A stretch of 64,000 nucleotides of DNA from Entamoeba histolytica HM-1:IMSS (GCF_000208925.1 NW_001914870.1:68351-132350); one strand, 5' to 3'; positions 42,073-54,139 are shown, numbered from the stretch's first letter. Notes: generated from the letters alone by a model not told the origin. Numbers and translations: made by a program.

Positions 42073-43422
42073 TTAATTAGTATCTTTCTTTCCCCAAAAA
42101 TCTGGTAAATATTGACTAAACTTTTCATAATGGAATTTAAATCTTTCTCTTACTTCTTCAGGATTAAATGTATACATATCTTCTTCATGTTGTCTTCTTC
42201 CAAATTGTTTCTGAGGATGTCCATTTTCAATAACTTCTTTTAATGCACTATCAAATTCATCAGTATATTCCATACCAAAATATTCATAAATTTTTTGGAC
42301 TGTTTCTTTTGGATGAGCTATAATTTCTGAAAATCCAACATCATAAATATATTTTGCACGTTCTGGATTTTGTGCAATCCATTGTTCTCTTGCAGCAAAA
42401 GCATTCTTTAACATAATTTCATTGAATCGAATAACTGTTTCATTTAACCATTTTATATCGTCAAGTCCAATGTCATGTTCATAACGTGCACGAACATTCC
42501 AATATAATAAAATAGCTGATTTTATATTTCCAATAGGTTCACGATGAAGCCATATAATTCTTGGATTATATTCATCTTTACACATTTGAGTTAAGAAAGG
42601 AGCAGGAGTCATAAAATGAGTTGCACATTTCATACAAAAGAATTCTTTATCATTTTTAAATGGATATTGGACTGCATGCATTTTCATTTCATCAATAATA
42701 TCATCATAAACCCAATCATAATCTCTCATAATTACACTTTCCCTGTATTGTTCAAGTCTTGGAAGTGCTTGAGCAAATACAAGAGTTAATCCAAGCATTT
42801 CTGTGAAAAACATTTCTTCTTCTGGTCTTCTTACATCATTAAGAGCATGAACAGTATTAAAGTTTCTTTGAGAATCTTTTGTAATACTACCACAAATCAT
42901 TTCAGCAATTTTAATTCTTGCTTCTTCTGTCATTGTTTTTGATCCTGGATTAAGGTGTTCATACATAGCAATTTTTTGACCTCTTGGATCAGCAGAAAAT
43001 AAAGAATGGGTAAAAGTAGATCCACTTCTTGGCATAGCAACAATATATAATGGATTTTTAATTTGAACTTTAGCAAGTTCTTCTTTATCTATATCTCTTT
43101 CTTTTAAAAATCTCATGTATGAAGCAAGTTTAACAACATTATTTTTAAATACCATTTTAAATAATTCAGACTCTGGATCAAAACAACCAGCAAAAAATTC
43201 TCTAAAATTATCTTTAAATTTTGGGTCTTGAAGATATTTCATATATTCGTTTGGAATTGTTTTGTATAATTCTGTATGAGATGGGTCCATTTGACATAAA
43301 AATCCAACAGCATATTGAATTGCTTTCTGAAATATTGGATCAAATGCTGATTCTGGAAGTAATGGTCTATAATAAGGACTTTCTTTATTTGCTGTGTATG
43401 TATCTGCTCGTTTAAATTCCAT
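42073..43422 (-). CDS. Sulfotransferase (PAPS-dependent)
   Basis: 449 residues. The PAPS 5'-phosphosulfate loop is AMPRSGSTFTHSL (about residues 129-141) and the 3'-phosphate site is around IIWLHREPIGNIKSA (about 300). The long N-terminal part is typical of the membrane-free family with bacterial relatives. Entamoeba activates sulfate in mitosomes and exports PAPS to the cytosol, where sulfotransferases make sulfolipids such as cholesteryl sulfate, used in encystation; that link is family knowledge, and the substrate of this protein is unknown. No signal peptide. It is on the minus strand and convergent with the nucleotidyltransferase, 130 bp apart. Confidence 0.92.
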   Translation of the reverse strand: MEFKRADTYTANKESPYYRPLLPESAFDPIFQKAIQYAVGFLCQMDPSHTELYKTIPNEYMKYLQDPKFKDNFREFFAGCFDPESELFKMVFKNNVVKLASYMRFLKERDIDKEELAKVQIKNPLYIVAMPRSGSTFTHSLFSADPRGQKIAMYEHLNPGSKTMTEEARIKIAEMICGSITKDSQRNFNTVHALNDVRRPEEEMFFTEMLGLTLVFAQALPRLEQYRESVIMRDYDWVYDDIIDEMKMHAVQYPFKNDKEFFCMKCATHFMTPAPFLTQMCKDEYNPRIIWLHREPIGNIKSAILLYWNVRARYEHDIGLDDIKWLNETVIRFNEIMLKNAFAAREQWIAQNPERAKYIYDVGFSEIIAHPKETVQKIYEYFGMEYTDEFDSALKEVIENGHPQKQFGRRQHEEDMYTFNPEEVRERFKFHYEKFSQYLPDFWGKKDTN

Positions 43423-43440
43423 AGGTTTATTACTTTTAAA

Positions 43441-43460
43441 AGTTCATTTTTTTAAATTCA
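43441..43460 (-). promoter_or_regulatory. AATGAACT element before the sulfotransferase
   Basis: On the minus strand TTTAAAAAAATGAACT sits about 20-40 nt upstream of the ATG; AATGAACT is an exact match to the published GAAC consensus, next to a TTTAAA TATA-like stretch. Confidence 0.6.
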
Positions 43461-43672
43461 AAGAAAAGTTTCTAATTGATTCTTAAGTAAAAAATACAAT
43501 AAAAAATAATGAGAAAAGATGTAAAATATTTTTCATTTAATGGCGAAATATAATGATTTAGTTCATTTTTTTGAACTTTTGTTCGTTCATATTTTATATT
43601 CAAAAAGTGAACAAAATAATTAAAATTTTTTAAAAGAATAACAAATAAAAAATGAAAAAGTAATAAAAAGCA

Positions 43673-45110
43673 ATTAATTAAGTATTAATAGAAGTAGTTT
43701 CTATTGTTCCTGCCTCAGGGGAGACTAATCCCATATCTTTGTCTTCTTCTAGTATTTCTACAGAGTATGTTTGATTGTAATTGAAGCAATATTCAATGAC
43801 ATTAATCATGTTTTTTATTACAAGGTTTTTAATTTCTTTCTCGATGTCAATTTTAATTCTTTAATTCTTTAATTAATTTAATACTTTCTTTATTTATTAA
43901 TCCATTTATTGAGATTACTACTGGATTTATTTTGACATCTTTCAACTTTTCTATTTTCATTAGAATATTCTTTAATTCTTTATACTTATTTCTTTTCTTC
44001 TAATATTCTCCATTAATATTGTGATCAGCCACAATAGTCATATCAAATATTAGACCAGTTTTGTTCTTTTTATCTAATATATATGTCTGGTATTTTGTGA
44101 TATTGTCCATCACTTTTATGCATTATTTGTTTGTTCCATATCATTGTAATGTCTTTATATTGGAATATTGTTTCATATGGGGTTTTTTATATTGTTTATT
44201 TCCTGTATATTTTCTTATTAATCAATATTATTATGCCATTATTGTCATGTTTTTCTATTTGTGACTTTTTATGATAAATACAAGATAGTAGAATGTGTTC
44301 TACTGTTGCTATCTTGTATTTACAAAGTGGGCAGTATTTCAATCTTTCATTTTTCATTATTTTTGATTTTCTATACAAACAAAATATTACTCCATCTTGC
44401 ATTTTAGTTAATTGAAGAAATGCATTCTTTTTAATATTGATGGACTTCCATGCTTTCACTGTAGTAGTTTTATCTACTCCTTTTGACTCATTCCATCTTC
44501 TAAAATGTCTACTAATTTGATGACACTTCCATTTTTTGATGTATTTGTCATTAATTTCTTTATTTCTTCTACTACTTCTTTTTCTTTTTTCTTTTCAATC
44601 CCTTCATTTATTATTTCTTCTATTTTTGTTTCATTTATTTTATGAATTGATGTTTTTTAATTCTATTCCTTATTCCTTTCTTAATGTACCATCTATCTAA
44701 TATGTTATTTCCTATTTCACTTTCTCTGGTACAGTAGTACATCATTGTTCTAACTAATTCATTAACATATTCGTCAATGATGTTTATTAGTCATTCATTT
44801 CTTCTATAATGACATACAACCGATCTTTGGAGTTTCACCAATGTATTTTGCCTTTCTTAAATATTTTCTTATCTCCAAATCAATTTTATCTAGGTCAGTT
44901 ATTTTCCAATTTACAACTGATGCTGAATATCTGAAGATAGGGATTACTTCCGTGTTTATTCTAGTAATATATCTTCTATTACTACTTTCATCAGTGTTTA
45001 TTTCTTCCATCTTCTTCATTTTTTCTTTGATGGTTTTACAATTGAAAGTGTCATCAATTTCGTCGGACTGCCATATTCCTAAGTATTTATACAAGTCATT
45101 GCATTAAATT
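43673..45110 (-). mobile_element. 5'-truncated LINE family B fragment
   Basis: Read on the minus strand, 45094-44804 encodes the end of the reverse transcriptase thumb (MYKYLGIWQSD...), 44459-44196 the endonuclease zinc motif (CPLCKYKIATVEHILLSC), and about 44000-43860 the VVISINGLINKES endonuclease tail, then a 3' end around 43673 with GGATTAGTCTCCCC. Frames are broken by stops. It resembles family A at protein level but has a different 3' end, the one found also at 16191-16536 and 23600-23840. Target-site duplications were not resolved here. Confidence 0.85.
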
Positions 45111-46232
45111 ACAAGATGTTTTGCATTCTATTTGGTATTTCCTAAATGAAATGATGAATAAATAACAACATAAAAACAAAATGAATAAAAACAGAGAAAA
45201 AAAGCAAACACACAAAATATTAAGAGAAAAAGTCAAAGAAAAGAATATAAATAGATAAAGTGTGATGTTGGAATAAAGAAATAATCGTTGAAATGATTGA
45301 AAGTCGATATGAATGATAATAAGAATAAAAGGATATAACGAATAATAAATAAATAACGAAAAGATATGAAATGGATGTAATAAGAGACAATAGAAGAGTC
45401 ATATCTCTATTAACATCAACTCAAAAAAAAAGAAATAGAAGTAAATGAAATGGTGTGAAAGAGAATAAATAATTTCAAAACCAATTCATACAAACTTCTC
45501 TTCATAATATAGAATGAAATGAAAAATATATTATTTAAGTAAAAACCAAAATTAGTTAAAAAGAATTGAATAATGAATTAAATTATTTGAATATGATTTA
45601 TATGAATTAAGTTGTTTCTTGAAATTAATATATTATCATTCATTTATTTCTTATTATTTCTTTTCATTTTATTTACTTCTTTATTAACTTTATGATTGGT
45701 ATGTTCATCTATAATTCTTTCTTATTTTGTTATACTTTTCTGATTTAAAACTCTTTCATTTCTTATTCTATTCATTTCTTAGAAAATAAAATATAAAATT
45801 ATAGTAGTATTTCATTAATCTTTATTATTCTGTTATACCATTGTCTATCCATTCAAACTTATTAAATTATTCATTCTTCTTTCTGTTTATTCACAATATC
45901 ACATAAATATTCTTTCTATTCATTGTTTTATTTAATTATTTCTTTTGTTATATTGAAATTTAAAATCTATTTCATTATGTAATACTTTAATCTATTTGTT
46001 ATTCTTATATTCTTTTATAATATATTATTTATCTTTCTTTTTTATTCTTTCTCTTATTCTTAATACTTTTGTTATGTTGTTATATTCTTTTTATTTTTTC
46101 TTATTGACATACTTTATTATATTATTATTCTTGAAAATATTGAGTATTTCAGATGCTTTATTAAAAGAGAAGATGATTTGAATAATTCATTCAATAACAT
46201 TCATTATTTTCTTCTGTTTCATTGAAAATCTT
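45111..46232. other. 1.1-kb AT-rich spacer
   Basis: Between the LINE fragment and the RRM gene. The first 400 bp may be old repeat-flank sequence; the rest is T-rich (45600-46200) with long CTTT and TTATT runs. Frames here are low-complexity Phe/Leu/Ser strings and are not treated as genes. Confidence 0.55.
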
Positions 46233-47420
46233 TTATAATAATATTGATTTCTTAGCATTAAACTTCTTTGTTATTCCAATTTTTCTGTTTATTCCTTTCT
46301 TCTTTGTTTTCTTCATATCCTTTGTTTCTTCTGCTTTTATAACTTCTTTAGGAAGAGAAGTAACTTTAACTCTTTTACCATCATTATTTACTGAATGTTC
46401 TTCAATGAATTTCTTCTTTTCTTGATTGAACTTTCTTCGTTCTATTTCTGCTTTGAATTTGTGTAATTTAACCATATCATCAATTGAAAATTCTACCATG
46501 ACTCGTCGTTGTTCTTTAAATTGAAGACTTTCGTTGACTTTTTCTACAAATTGATATGCATCTTCCGCTGATGTAAATGTCAAAAAACAATATCCAATTG
46601 CTTTTCCTCTCTCTCCTTTAATGATTTTAATATCTGATATTTTCCCTTTACTACAATATTTCCCAAATGTTTCCATTATCATCTTTTTATTCGTGTTTTT
46701 CGGAATATTTCTTACACACACTCGATATTTATTAACACAGAAATTAACATTTTTTAATTTTTTATTTCGTTCCATTTGTGCTTTTAATCGCATTTTTGCT
46801 TCACTTGGTGTTAATCCAAGTTGAAGATATTCTTCTTTTGTTTTTTGTCCAACCATAGCTAATGAAACATTTCTATTGTCTTTGATACCTTCTTTTTTCT
46901 TCTTTTTACTATTACTTCTATCTTGTGCTTGTTCTTTGTTTATTGCTTTCTGAAGAATTAATCTTCTTCCATCAATCTCAATGTCACTTTCCTTACTCCC
47001 TGAAAACATATATGCTTCTTCAATAACTTTCTCTGCTACTCCTCTTTTTCTGAAACAAACAAACCCTGTTCCTCTACTAATCCCTTTTTCTTTATCCATA
47101 CAAATCTTACAATATGAAACTTCCCCATATTCTCCCATCTTTTCTTTTAACTCTTCTTCACTTGTTTCGAATGATAAATTTTGGATGAATATCGTTCGAT
47201 AGATTTGGTCTTCTTTATGTAACTCTTCTTTTTCCTCCCGACTTAATCCTTTTCGCTCAATTTTCTTTTCTTGCTTCTCTTCTTTTTCTTTTGTTTTTTT
47301 ACTCTCTGTGTTTCTTAGTTTCTTTCCTTCTTTCTTTATTTTCCCTTCTGCTTTTTGTTTTATTTTCTTCATTTCTCTTTTTTCTTCATCCCTTCTTTCC
47401 TTGTGCTCTTCATCCGACAT
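46233..47420 (-). CDS. Two-RRM ribosome biogenesis protein (Nop4/RBM28-like)
   Basis: 395 residues. The N-terminal 65 residues are Lys/Glu-rich. RRM1 (about 75-165) has IFIQNLSFE and GTGFVCF; RRM2 (about 230-315) has VCVRNIPKN and GYCFLTF. Between them, NVSLAMVG and the helix AKMRLKAQMERNKKLKN, and after RRM2 the segment VMVEFSIDDMVKLHKFK, match the C-terminal two RRMs of the nucleolar Nop4/RBM28 family, which supports 60S subunit assembly. Those proteins have three to four RRMs, so this is a shortened version. A basic C-terminal tail fits nucleolar location. It is divergent from the PP2C gene. Confidence 0.8.
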   Translation of the reverse strand: MSDEEHKERRDEEKREMKKIKQKAEGKIKKEGKKLRNTESKKTKEKEEKQEKKIERKGLSREEKEELHKEDQIYRTIFIQNLSFETSEEELKEKMGEYGEVSYCKICMDKEKGISRGTGFVCFRKRGVAEKVIEEAYMFSGSKESDIEIDGRRLILQKAINKEQAQDRSNSKKKKKEGIKDNRNVSLAMVGQKTKEEYLQLGLTPSEAKMRLKAQMERNKKLKNVNFCVNKYRVCVRNIPKNTNKKMIMETFGKYCSKGKISDIKIIKGERGKAIGYCFLTFTSAEDAYQFVEKVNESLQFKEQRRVMVEFSIDDMVKLHKFKAEIERRKFNQEKKKFIEEHSVNNDGKRVKVTSLPKEVIKAEETKDMKKTKKKGINRKIGITKKFNAKKSILL

Positions 47421-47682
47421 TGTGTCTTCTCTTTCTTTGTTCTCTTTGAAGGGTTTATTTCTTTATTATTACTTCTAGTATTTTTACTATCCTCTTCTTC
47501 TATTTTCTCTTCATCTTCCTTCCTTCACCCATCTCATTTCCTTTGTGCTTTAAGTGTCAATGACTCACCCAAAACCTCACTTCGTCTTCATCATTGAAAA
47601 GACAAAGAATTACGCTTTGTGAATAAACCACCAATTTCAAATAAAAACAAAAAGAAAAGAACTAAGAAAGTTTCATAGTCGA

Positions 47683-48522
47683 ATGAGTGAGGTACAACCA
47701 ATTCCAGTGACGGTTTCTCAATATTCATATTACTCAGATAAAAATTATCCAAAGCGAAGAACAATGGAAGTTTGTTTTCAAGAGTCAAATGACATAAAAA
47801 GGAGTTAATTGATGTAGGATGCTCATGTTATTTGTGATCCATTAATTGAGGTAGAAGGTCGTGTCTATTCATTATATGCAATCTTTGATGGACACAGAGG
47901 ACGTACAGCAGCACAGCATTGTGCTAAAATAGTTAAAGATAAAATTAAAGAAGTTTTACAAAGAAAAGATGAAGGGTTTGAAGAAATGATGCAAGATGCG
48001 ATGTATGAAATGGATATGAGTTTAAAAGAAAATGGAATTGAATATTCAGGATGTTGTGCATTAATGTGTATTATTGAAATAAAAGACAAGAAGAGAATAA
48101 TTCATATGGCAAATTGTGGAGATTCATGTGGAATTATTATAGGAACAAATGAAGTAATTCCAATGAGTGAAGAGCATAAAGCAACAAACGAAAATGAAGC
48201 AAAAAGAATTAAAGAAAGTGGAGGAATGATAATAAATGGAAGAGTCAGTGGAGATGTAGCAGTTACAAGAGGGTTAGGAGATCATCATTTAAAACAATGG
48301 GTTGTGTCAGAACCATTTGTTAAAGAAGTAGAATGGCAAGAGGATTACAAATATATTGTTCTTGGGTGTGATGGGTTATGGGACACACTCAATGGGAATC
48401 AAATTAAAGAAGTATTAGAATCAAATAATTGTGAATTTACATCATCAGCAAAATCATTAACACAATTAGCAATTGGAAAAGGATCAACAGATAACATCAC
48501 TACAATTGTTCTGAAATTATAA
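47683..48522 (+). CDS. PP2C-type protein phosphatase, two exons
   Basis: Exons 47683-47769 and 47818-48522 join across a 48-nt intron (GTTTGT ... TGTAG) that restores the RRTMEDAHV motif across the junction; 263 residues. PPM phosphatases remove phosphate from Ser/Thr with two Mg or Mn ions. The metal-binding marks are present: MEDAH, FDGHRGR, ANCGDS, VTRGLGDH, LGCDGLWD and DNITTIV. Slightly smaller than typical PP2C catalytic domains (about 260-290), with no regulatory extension. Cytosolic, with no targeting signal. Reading without splicing would start only inside the second exon and miss the first metal motif. Confidence 0.92.
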
Positions 48523-51238
48523 TTGATTTAACACTTATTATTGGTTGGTTGTTATAAAATAATAGAGATTTGAATATGTATCATTTGTTATGTTAGATAA
48601 GGTTAAAGAGAATTTTCTCATAATATTCCAGCTTTGTTGAATTTGTTTTTGGTCAAGAATTTATTTAAGTTAACAAACTTAGTGATGGGTTGAGTTTAAA
48701 ACTATTTTTACATCGTGCTTTAGTTACTTGTTCAATTCCTCAATGCAAATTCATTTATTTTTTCTTTTTTTTGAAGAGAGGTATAAGACTTTTATTTGAA
48801 TGCTTTTTATTCATTTATGTGGGATGTCAAGAAATAGTTTCAGATTTTTAAAGACATCAAACAATCTTATTCATTCCTTTCGTTCAAGTATTTATAAACT
48901 TTTATTTCAAGGATATTCAAACAAGTATTGTTTTTTATTCAAGTCTTTATTGTATAACTACCAATATCCAAAACCAAAACAATTGAAATATCATATGAAT
49001 AAAAAATACTTTTGTTTAAGTATTTGTTAGTATTAGACAAAGCCATTTTAAAAGGGCATTTACAAAAAAATAAAGTATCAATAATTAAACAATACTGGAA
49101 TTAAAAATTGAGTTTATTATTTGACATAATTGTTTGTAAATACCATATATTGTTTTATTTGACATCTTATTTGTTGTGAATTATTTGAAATAGTATTATG
49201 TCATAATACATTTGCATATTCAATTTATTAAAATAAGCTATTTACTAACTTTCTTTATCAATTGTCTAATTGAATTACTCTTTCCTTTCTTTAAACAGTA
49301 AAATCATTTTAAATTTAATTATAGTTCATTTTTTGAATGTGTTAATGTTATTCATTATCTTTTATTTTGAAATTATGACTCTGGTACTTGTATTTTTGTA
49401 TAAAAGAATTTGTTAATCAATAGATTTTATTTATTCTTAATAATTTATCTGTTCTTTTTAACAACCAATTACATCTGTTCAAATACTTATCTTTGTCAGA
49501 GGTAATCATTTAAAACATTATTCATGAAATTTATTACTTTCAAATATTACTTTCTTTACATATTTATCAAACACAACAATACATTTTAATAATTAACTAA
49601 TTGATCATCAGTGGTATAAGTATATTCAGTTTCTCGACATTTAGATATTAATTAGTTTGATTTATTTGTTTAAGCATTGTTTGTATAACAGAGTTTGTGT
49701 TAGGAATAACAGATATACTTTTATTTATTAAATTTGAATTGAAAATTATCTTTATTAGATGGAAATTACTTGTATCTCTTTCAATGTTTGTAAATATTCA
49801 TAGTCGCTTCTTTCATTCTTTGTGTTGTTATACAATAACTCATATAATAAAATATACAATTCTTCAAATAGAATGACTATTTATTAAGTTATTCAAAATA
49901 GAACATGATAGTATTAAAATAGAACAAAGCACTACTATTTGAGAGCTTCTTTATTTTATATATCATTCATATTTGATACTTCTATATTCTAATTAAATAA
50001 AATAGTTGATAAGATCATTAAATTCAACTATATTTAAATGTAAAACATTAAACATTAAATTTCGTGTTAATTGAAGCACATTAGAATTGATGATATTTTA
50101 TCAATCAAATACTAGTTAATTCGTTTTAAATAACATAATAATTAAATGTACAACATAATCTTTGTCATGGATATTCAAAAATATTAATATTAACTAACAA
50201 TAATTAATCATAAAAATTGTATATATTCACCAAATAATCATTGTGAATACTATTAATTATAATTCATCTTAAATAGTATCAACACTCTGTTTTGTTGCTT
50301 TGTCAAATGAAACAAAAATAATAGAAAAATTCAACACTATTAAACATTTCAGTAGATGTTATAGTATTTATCAGATTTATATTTTATATGAATAATTGAT
50401 TAAATTATAGTTTATTACAGAATATGTTTCTGTATTAATATAGAATTACAACAATTCTGTTTATTCAAATATTGATTGTTTTGTATTTTATATAATAAGA
50501 TTATCAAATTGTGTTTAATAAATCGATAAAATTAAGTTATTTACAACTTTTTAATAAAAAAAAAATAAATGATCAATATCCTTCTTTTTCAATTAATATT
50601 TAATATTGAAATAACACTAGTTTAATAACTAAAATATCATTTAATCATTAAATACAAATTATTTTGATTGAAAACAATAATTATTCTTAACCAATTGATA
50701 TAGACACGATTATATGTTCTTGTTTCAGATCAAGAAATTAATAAAATAATAATAAAGAAAATGTAGAACATAAATAATTCATTCTGTAGTTGAAATATTC
50801 CAGCTCTTTTTCATTAAAATTATTAACAGAAATTTAACATAGCTAGAAGTATTTAAATAATGAAATTTATTAAACAGAATAGAACCTATCATTCTGATAA
50901 TTAAAGGTATTGAATAGTTTTTAAATAAGTACATGAAATAAGTTATATTACATTCTTATTATTAATAACATTAAAATTTAACCTTGTTATCTCAGAAAGA
51001 TGAAGAACCTTTCAATAAAAGAAAAGAATTAAGGAACGGACGTCTTTTCTTGTTTAAAACACCTAAAGTATAACTACTTAGAACAGATAACAAACAAAAG
51101 ATATAATAAAAGTAAAACCTCATAAAGGAGAATATTTCCATTTTACTACACATATTATATCAATGATTATATTAACAAAAAATTTTTCACAAAAAGAATA
51201 TAATAATAAAGTATTTTTAATTATTAATCAAATGATAA
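48523..51238. other. 2.7-kb gene-free AT-rich tract
   Basis: No coding frame with family resemblance, tRNA or LINE segment was found. Composition is about 80% AT with many short words such as ATTAATAT and TTATTTAA on both strands. The largest spacer in the right half of the window, it follows PP2C and precedes convergent genes. It could include long 3' regions or an old decayed element. Confidence 0.6.
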
Positions 51239-52009
51239 TTATTTTCCCATTCTTTGTTTGAATAAAGAAACTCTTTTAGGGGGATTATTGTCTTGAGAAA
51301 GGTTTTTCTTTTCCTTTTTCCGTTCAACAATGTCATTGCTTTTGGTTAGAGGAATGTTAGGTTTTTCTTCATGTGTAGGTTGTTTCTTGTCCTTTTTCCT
51401 TTCTACTATTGTTGCTTTAACACCAGGCATTTCACTAAATTCACTTTCAGGTATTTCTTCAATTTCTTCAGTAGTTCCAACTTTTTCTACATATTCTAAT
51501 TTACCAGAACGTTCTAATTCACGTTCTAAAGATGCAAGTTCATTGATATATTCCCTTTCTTTTTGATAATCAACTTCTTTAGTTTTTTGAACTGGTCTTT
51601 TCTTTTGTTGCATTTGTTGATACTCTTCTTCAGTTATAAACTCTGTAATATTACGGACATCTCCTTCGATATTATGTTTTGCTTCATTTGTAGTATTTTT
51701 GATTTTATCAAGTAGCGTTTTTTCTTTTGCTTCCAAATTTTTAATCTTCTCATTTAACCTTCTTTCAACTTCTTTAGCTGTCATTTCTAGATAATATTCA
51801 TCACTCAATTGAACCACAAAAGTATTCAATTTCATAGGATCAACTGTAACAGGAAATAATGCCACTGGCTCATTAGAACTATCAACAGCTAATGGAACTT
51901 GCATAGGTATTGGTGCTGTTTCTGTTCTAAGAGAAATAATTTCCAAAACCTGACGAAGAGATCCCATTTCAATACGAGTTTTGTGGAGTTGTGTTAAGGT
52001 TTCTGTCAT
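51239..52009 (-). CDS. URI/prefoldin-alpha-like protein
   Basis: 256 residues. Residues 1-110 have the prefoldin alpha build: a helix (TLTQLHKTRIEMGSLRQVLEII), two beta hairpins around VTVDPMKLNTFVVQLSDEYYLEMTAKE, then a long coiled helix. The rest is charged and disordered, and the end (PKRVSLFKQRMGK) resembles the short conserved C-terminus of URI, the RPB5-interacting unconventional prefoldin. URI works in the R2TP/prefoldin-like complex that assembles RNA polymerases. It is shorter than human URI (about 535). An Entamoeba prefoldin relative of another type is possible; the C-terminal match is the main reason for the URI call. Confidence 0.65.
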   Translation of the reverse strand: MTETLTQLHKTRIEMGSLRQVLEIISLRTETAPIPMQVPLAVDSSNEPVALFPVTVDPMKLNTFVVQLSDEYYLEMTAKEVERRLNEKIKNLEAKEKTLLDKIKNTTNEAKHNIEGDVRNITEFITEEEYQQMQQKKRPVQKTKEVDYQKEREYINELASLERELERSGKLEYVEKVGTTEEIEEIPESEFSEMPGVKATIVERKKDKKQPTHEEKPNIPLTKSNDIVERKKEKKNLSQDNNPPKRVSLFKQRMGK

Positions 52010-52204
52010 ATTAATAATAAGTGAAATGTAATAAAAAAATTTGAATTAGTTAGTTTTATATCAAAAGAATAAGAAAAAAGAATAATAGTAAAAAAAAATA
52101 AATAAGAGAATGATATTATAACTTATTAGAACAAAAAGAATAGTGAATTTCAATTAATTTACAGTAATGTTAATTGAAACAAAGTGTATTAGTACTGTAA
52201 AATT

Positions 52205-53398
52205 TTAATTTCTATCAATAGTAATTTTTTTAGGTGCTACAACTTTGTCCATTGTTTGTTGACTTAATTCTTTTAATAAATTTGCAAAATAAGGATTTGA
52301 ATAAACTGAAGCACCACATAACCACTGATGCGTTAACACTCCTTCAATATTCATTCTTCTTGTTGGATCAGCAACTAGACATCTTCGAATGAAATCTTTG
52401 CATTCAACAGAAATGAACTCCCACTCATCATCATCAAAATTAATATCTCCAGATTGCATTTGTTCAATGTTTTCTGCAAGACTATTTCCGTCAAAAGGAT
52501 AGTACCCACACATTGAAACAAATATTGTTACACCAAAACTCCAAATATCACATAATTGAGTATATTGTGGTGCATGTAATAACATTTCTGGTGGAGCGTA
52601 ATCAAAAGTACCGCAAGGGGTTTTTAATATATCGTCAGTAAATTTCTTAGCTAAACCAAAATCTACTAACCGAATATTAAAACCGCCATCTTTTTCCATT
52701 AACAAAATATTTTCTGGTTTTAAATCTCTATGACAAATACCTTGAGTATGAAGATAATATACTGCTGAAGCAACTTGATATCCAACCCATTGGGCTTGTT
52801 GTTCAGTTAAAGGTTTTTTTGTAATACGTTGAAATAAATTTCCTCCAGGAGCAAATTCAAGAACTTCATAAATATAATCGTCATCTTCTAGTATATCATA
52901 CACTTGTAATAAATATTTATGTTCACACCATTTAACAAATCCAATTTCTCTTGACAGTGTTTCTAATTGGTCTTTTCTTACAATTTTTTTATCAATAATT
53001 TTTAATGCAACAACCTCATGTGTTTTTTTATAAATTGCTCGATGAACTACACTAAATCCTCCTCTTCCAACAACTTCACAAAATGTAAATTGTCGTTGAA
53101 CATCAGCATATCTAGATTTCCCTTGTAATATTTCATCAGTTTTTTGGTTTGGTTCATGAATTTTAACATCCATTTTATGACTTTCAATTACACACGGAGC
53201 TTCTTTTGATTCAATAACAACAGGACTTTGTATTTGTGGAGTAGATGATGGAGATGGTGTTCCTTTCCTCATACCTAAACGAATTCCAGAACGTGTTGAA
53301 TTAGACCTTTTTCTAACAGGTTTCCAAGTAGCCGTTTCCATAGTTTCTTTAGTTTTTTTAATTAATTTCTTTTCTTTTTCAACATGACTTATGGACAT
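52205..53398 (-). CDS. CAMK-type serine/threonine protein kinase
   Basis: 397 residues. The kinase domain spans about 104-365: GRGGFSVV glycine loop (111-118), the ATP lysine VALKI (Lys133), HRDLKPEN, DFGLAKKF and CGTFDYAPPEML, so all catalytic residues are present. The activation loop and the LFxxI substructure after GGNLFQRIT resemble CaMK and CAMK-like kinases. The N-terminal 100 residues are basic and Ser/Pro-rich with no recognised domain, and no calmodulin-binding helix is obvious after the domain. Likely a cytosolic signalling kinase. Substrates unknown. Confidence 0.92.
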   Translation of the reverse strand: MSISHVEKEKKLIKKTKETMETATWKPVRKRSNSTRSGIRLGMRKGTPSPSSTPQIQSPVVIESKEAPCVIESHKMDVKIHEPNQKTDEILQGKSRYADVQRQFTFCEVVGRGGFSVVHRAIYKKTHEVVALKIIDKKIVRKDQLETLSREIGFVKWCEHKYLLQVYDILEDDDYIYEVLEFAPGGNLFQRITKKPLTEQQAQWVGYQVASAVYYLHTQGICHRDLKPENILLMEKDGGFNIRLVDFGLAKKFTDDILKTPCGTFDYAPPEMLLHAPQYTQLCDIWSFGVTIFVSMCGYYPFDGNSLAENIEQMQSGDINFDDDEWEFISVECKDFIRRCLVADPTRRMNIEGVLTHQWLCGASVYSNPYFANLLKELSQQTMDKVVAPKKITIDRN

Positions 53399-53410
53399 CT
53401 TGGAATAAAC

Positions 53411-53425
53411 ATTTAAAGTTCTTTT
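53411..53425 (-). promoter_or_regulatory. GAAC and TTTAAA elements before the kinase gene
   Basis: On the minus strand AAAAGAACTTTAAAT lies 15-30 nt before the ATG, a GAAC box fused to a TATA-like stretch as in other Entamoeba genes. Confidence 0.55.
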
Positions 53426-54139
53426 CCTTTAGGAAAAAAAGCCTAAAATTAATTCATTAAAAAATCCATTTTGAAATTGTTTGTTTCATTTTGTTTTTTT
53501 ATTCTATTTTCTTTTCCTTTTCCTATTCTTTTTTATTGTTTTATTTTTTCATCTTTAAATAATAACCATTCGTTCTATACTAAAAGGCAGATATAAAGTA
53601 TCAAAAAAATAAAATCAATTATGACTTACTTAATTGGTAGTGTTTCTTCATATTAAAAAGGATGTCTGTCAATTTTTTTTTAGCACACATGATTTTTTTT
53701 AATTTAATGTCTTTTCAAACATCTTAGACTTAAATATTCTTTATTTAAGTTATTATTTGTTCTTTATTTTGATTTTTGTGTGTATTATATCTTCTCATTT
53801 TTATTGTCTTATTTTGTGTTGAATATGCCAATGACACTATGACTATATCTTATCTCCTTCATTATCAACACCCACTTATCAGTCTCACTTTCTTGATAAT
53901 ACCCATATGTTTAATTCAAAATTATTATTATTAAATATACTCACATGTTGATAAATAATACCCCCAATCATAACAATAACTAATCATCTACCATAATAAA
54001 TAAATAACAATCAATTAACTTTGAAGAGGTATTATCTCACAAAGTGCAACACCATAATCAAATAATAATTGATAATTCAATATTTGGTTTTGTATTAAAG
54101 TTTGTCCATGTTTTTGAATTGCAACCTTTGATTGATTAT
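53426..54139. other. Intergenic spacer before the LINE 3' fragment
   Basis: About 710 bp. T-rich up to 53860, then a stretch with unusual C content (TATCTCCTTCATTATCAACACCCACTTATC region, 53850-54010). No gene, tRNA or repeat was recognised. Confidence 0.5.

Noticed and set aside
46000..46200. Leu/Phe-rich frames between the LINE fragment and the RRM gene
   Set aside because: Translation of T-rich spacer; no start context, no conservation signal and no known motif.
48800..49030. A 76-codon plus-strand frame in the long spacer
   Set aside because: No domain, composition like the surrounding spacer, and no promoter motif.
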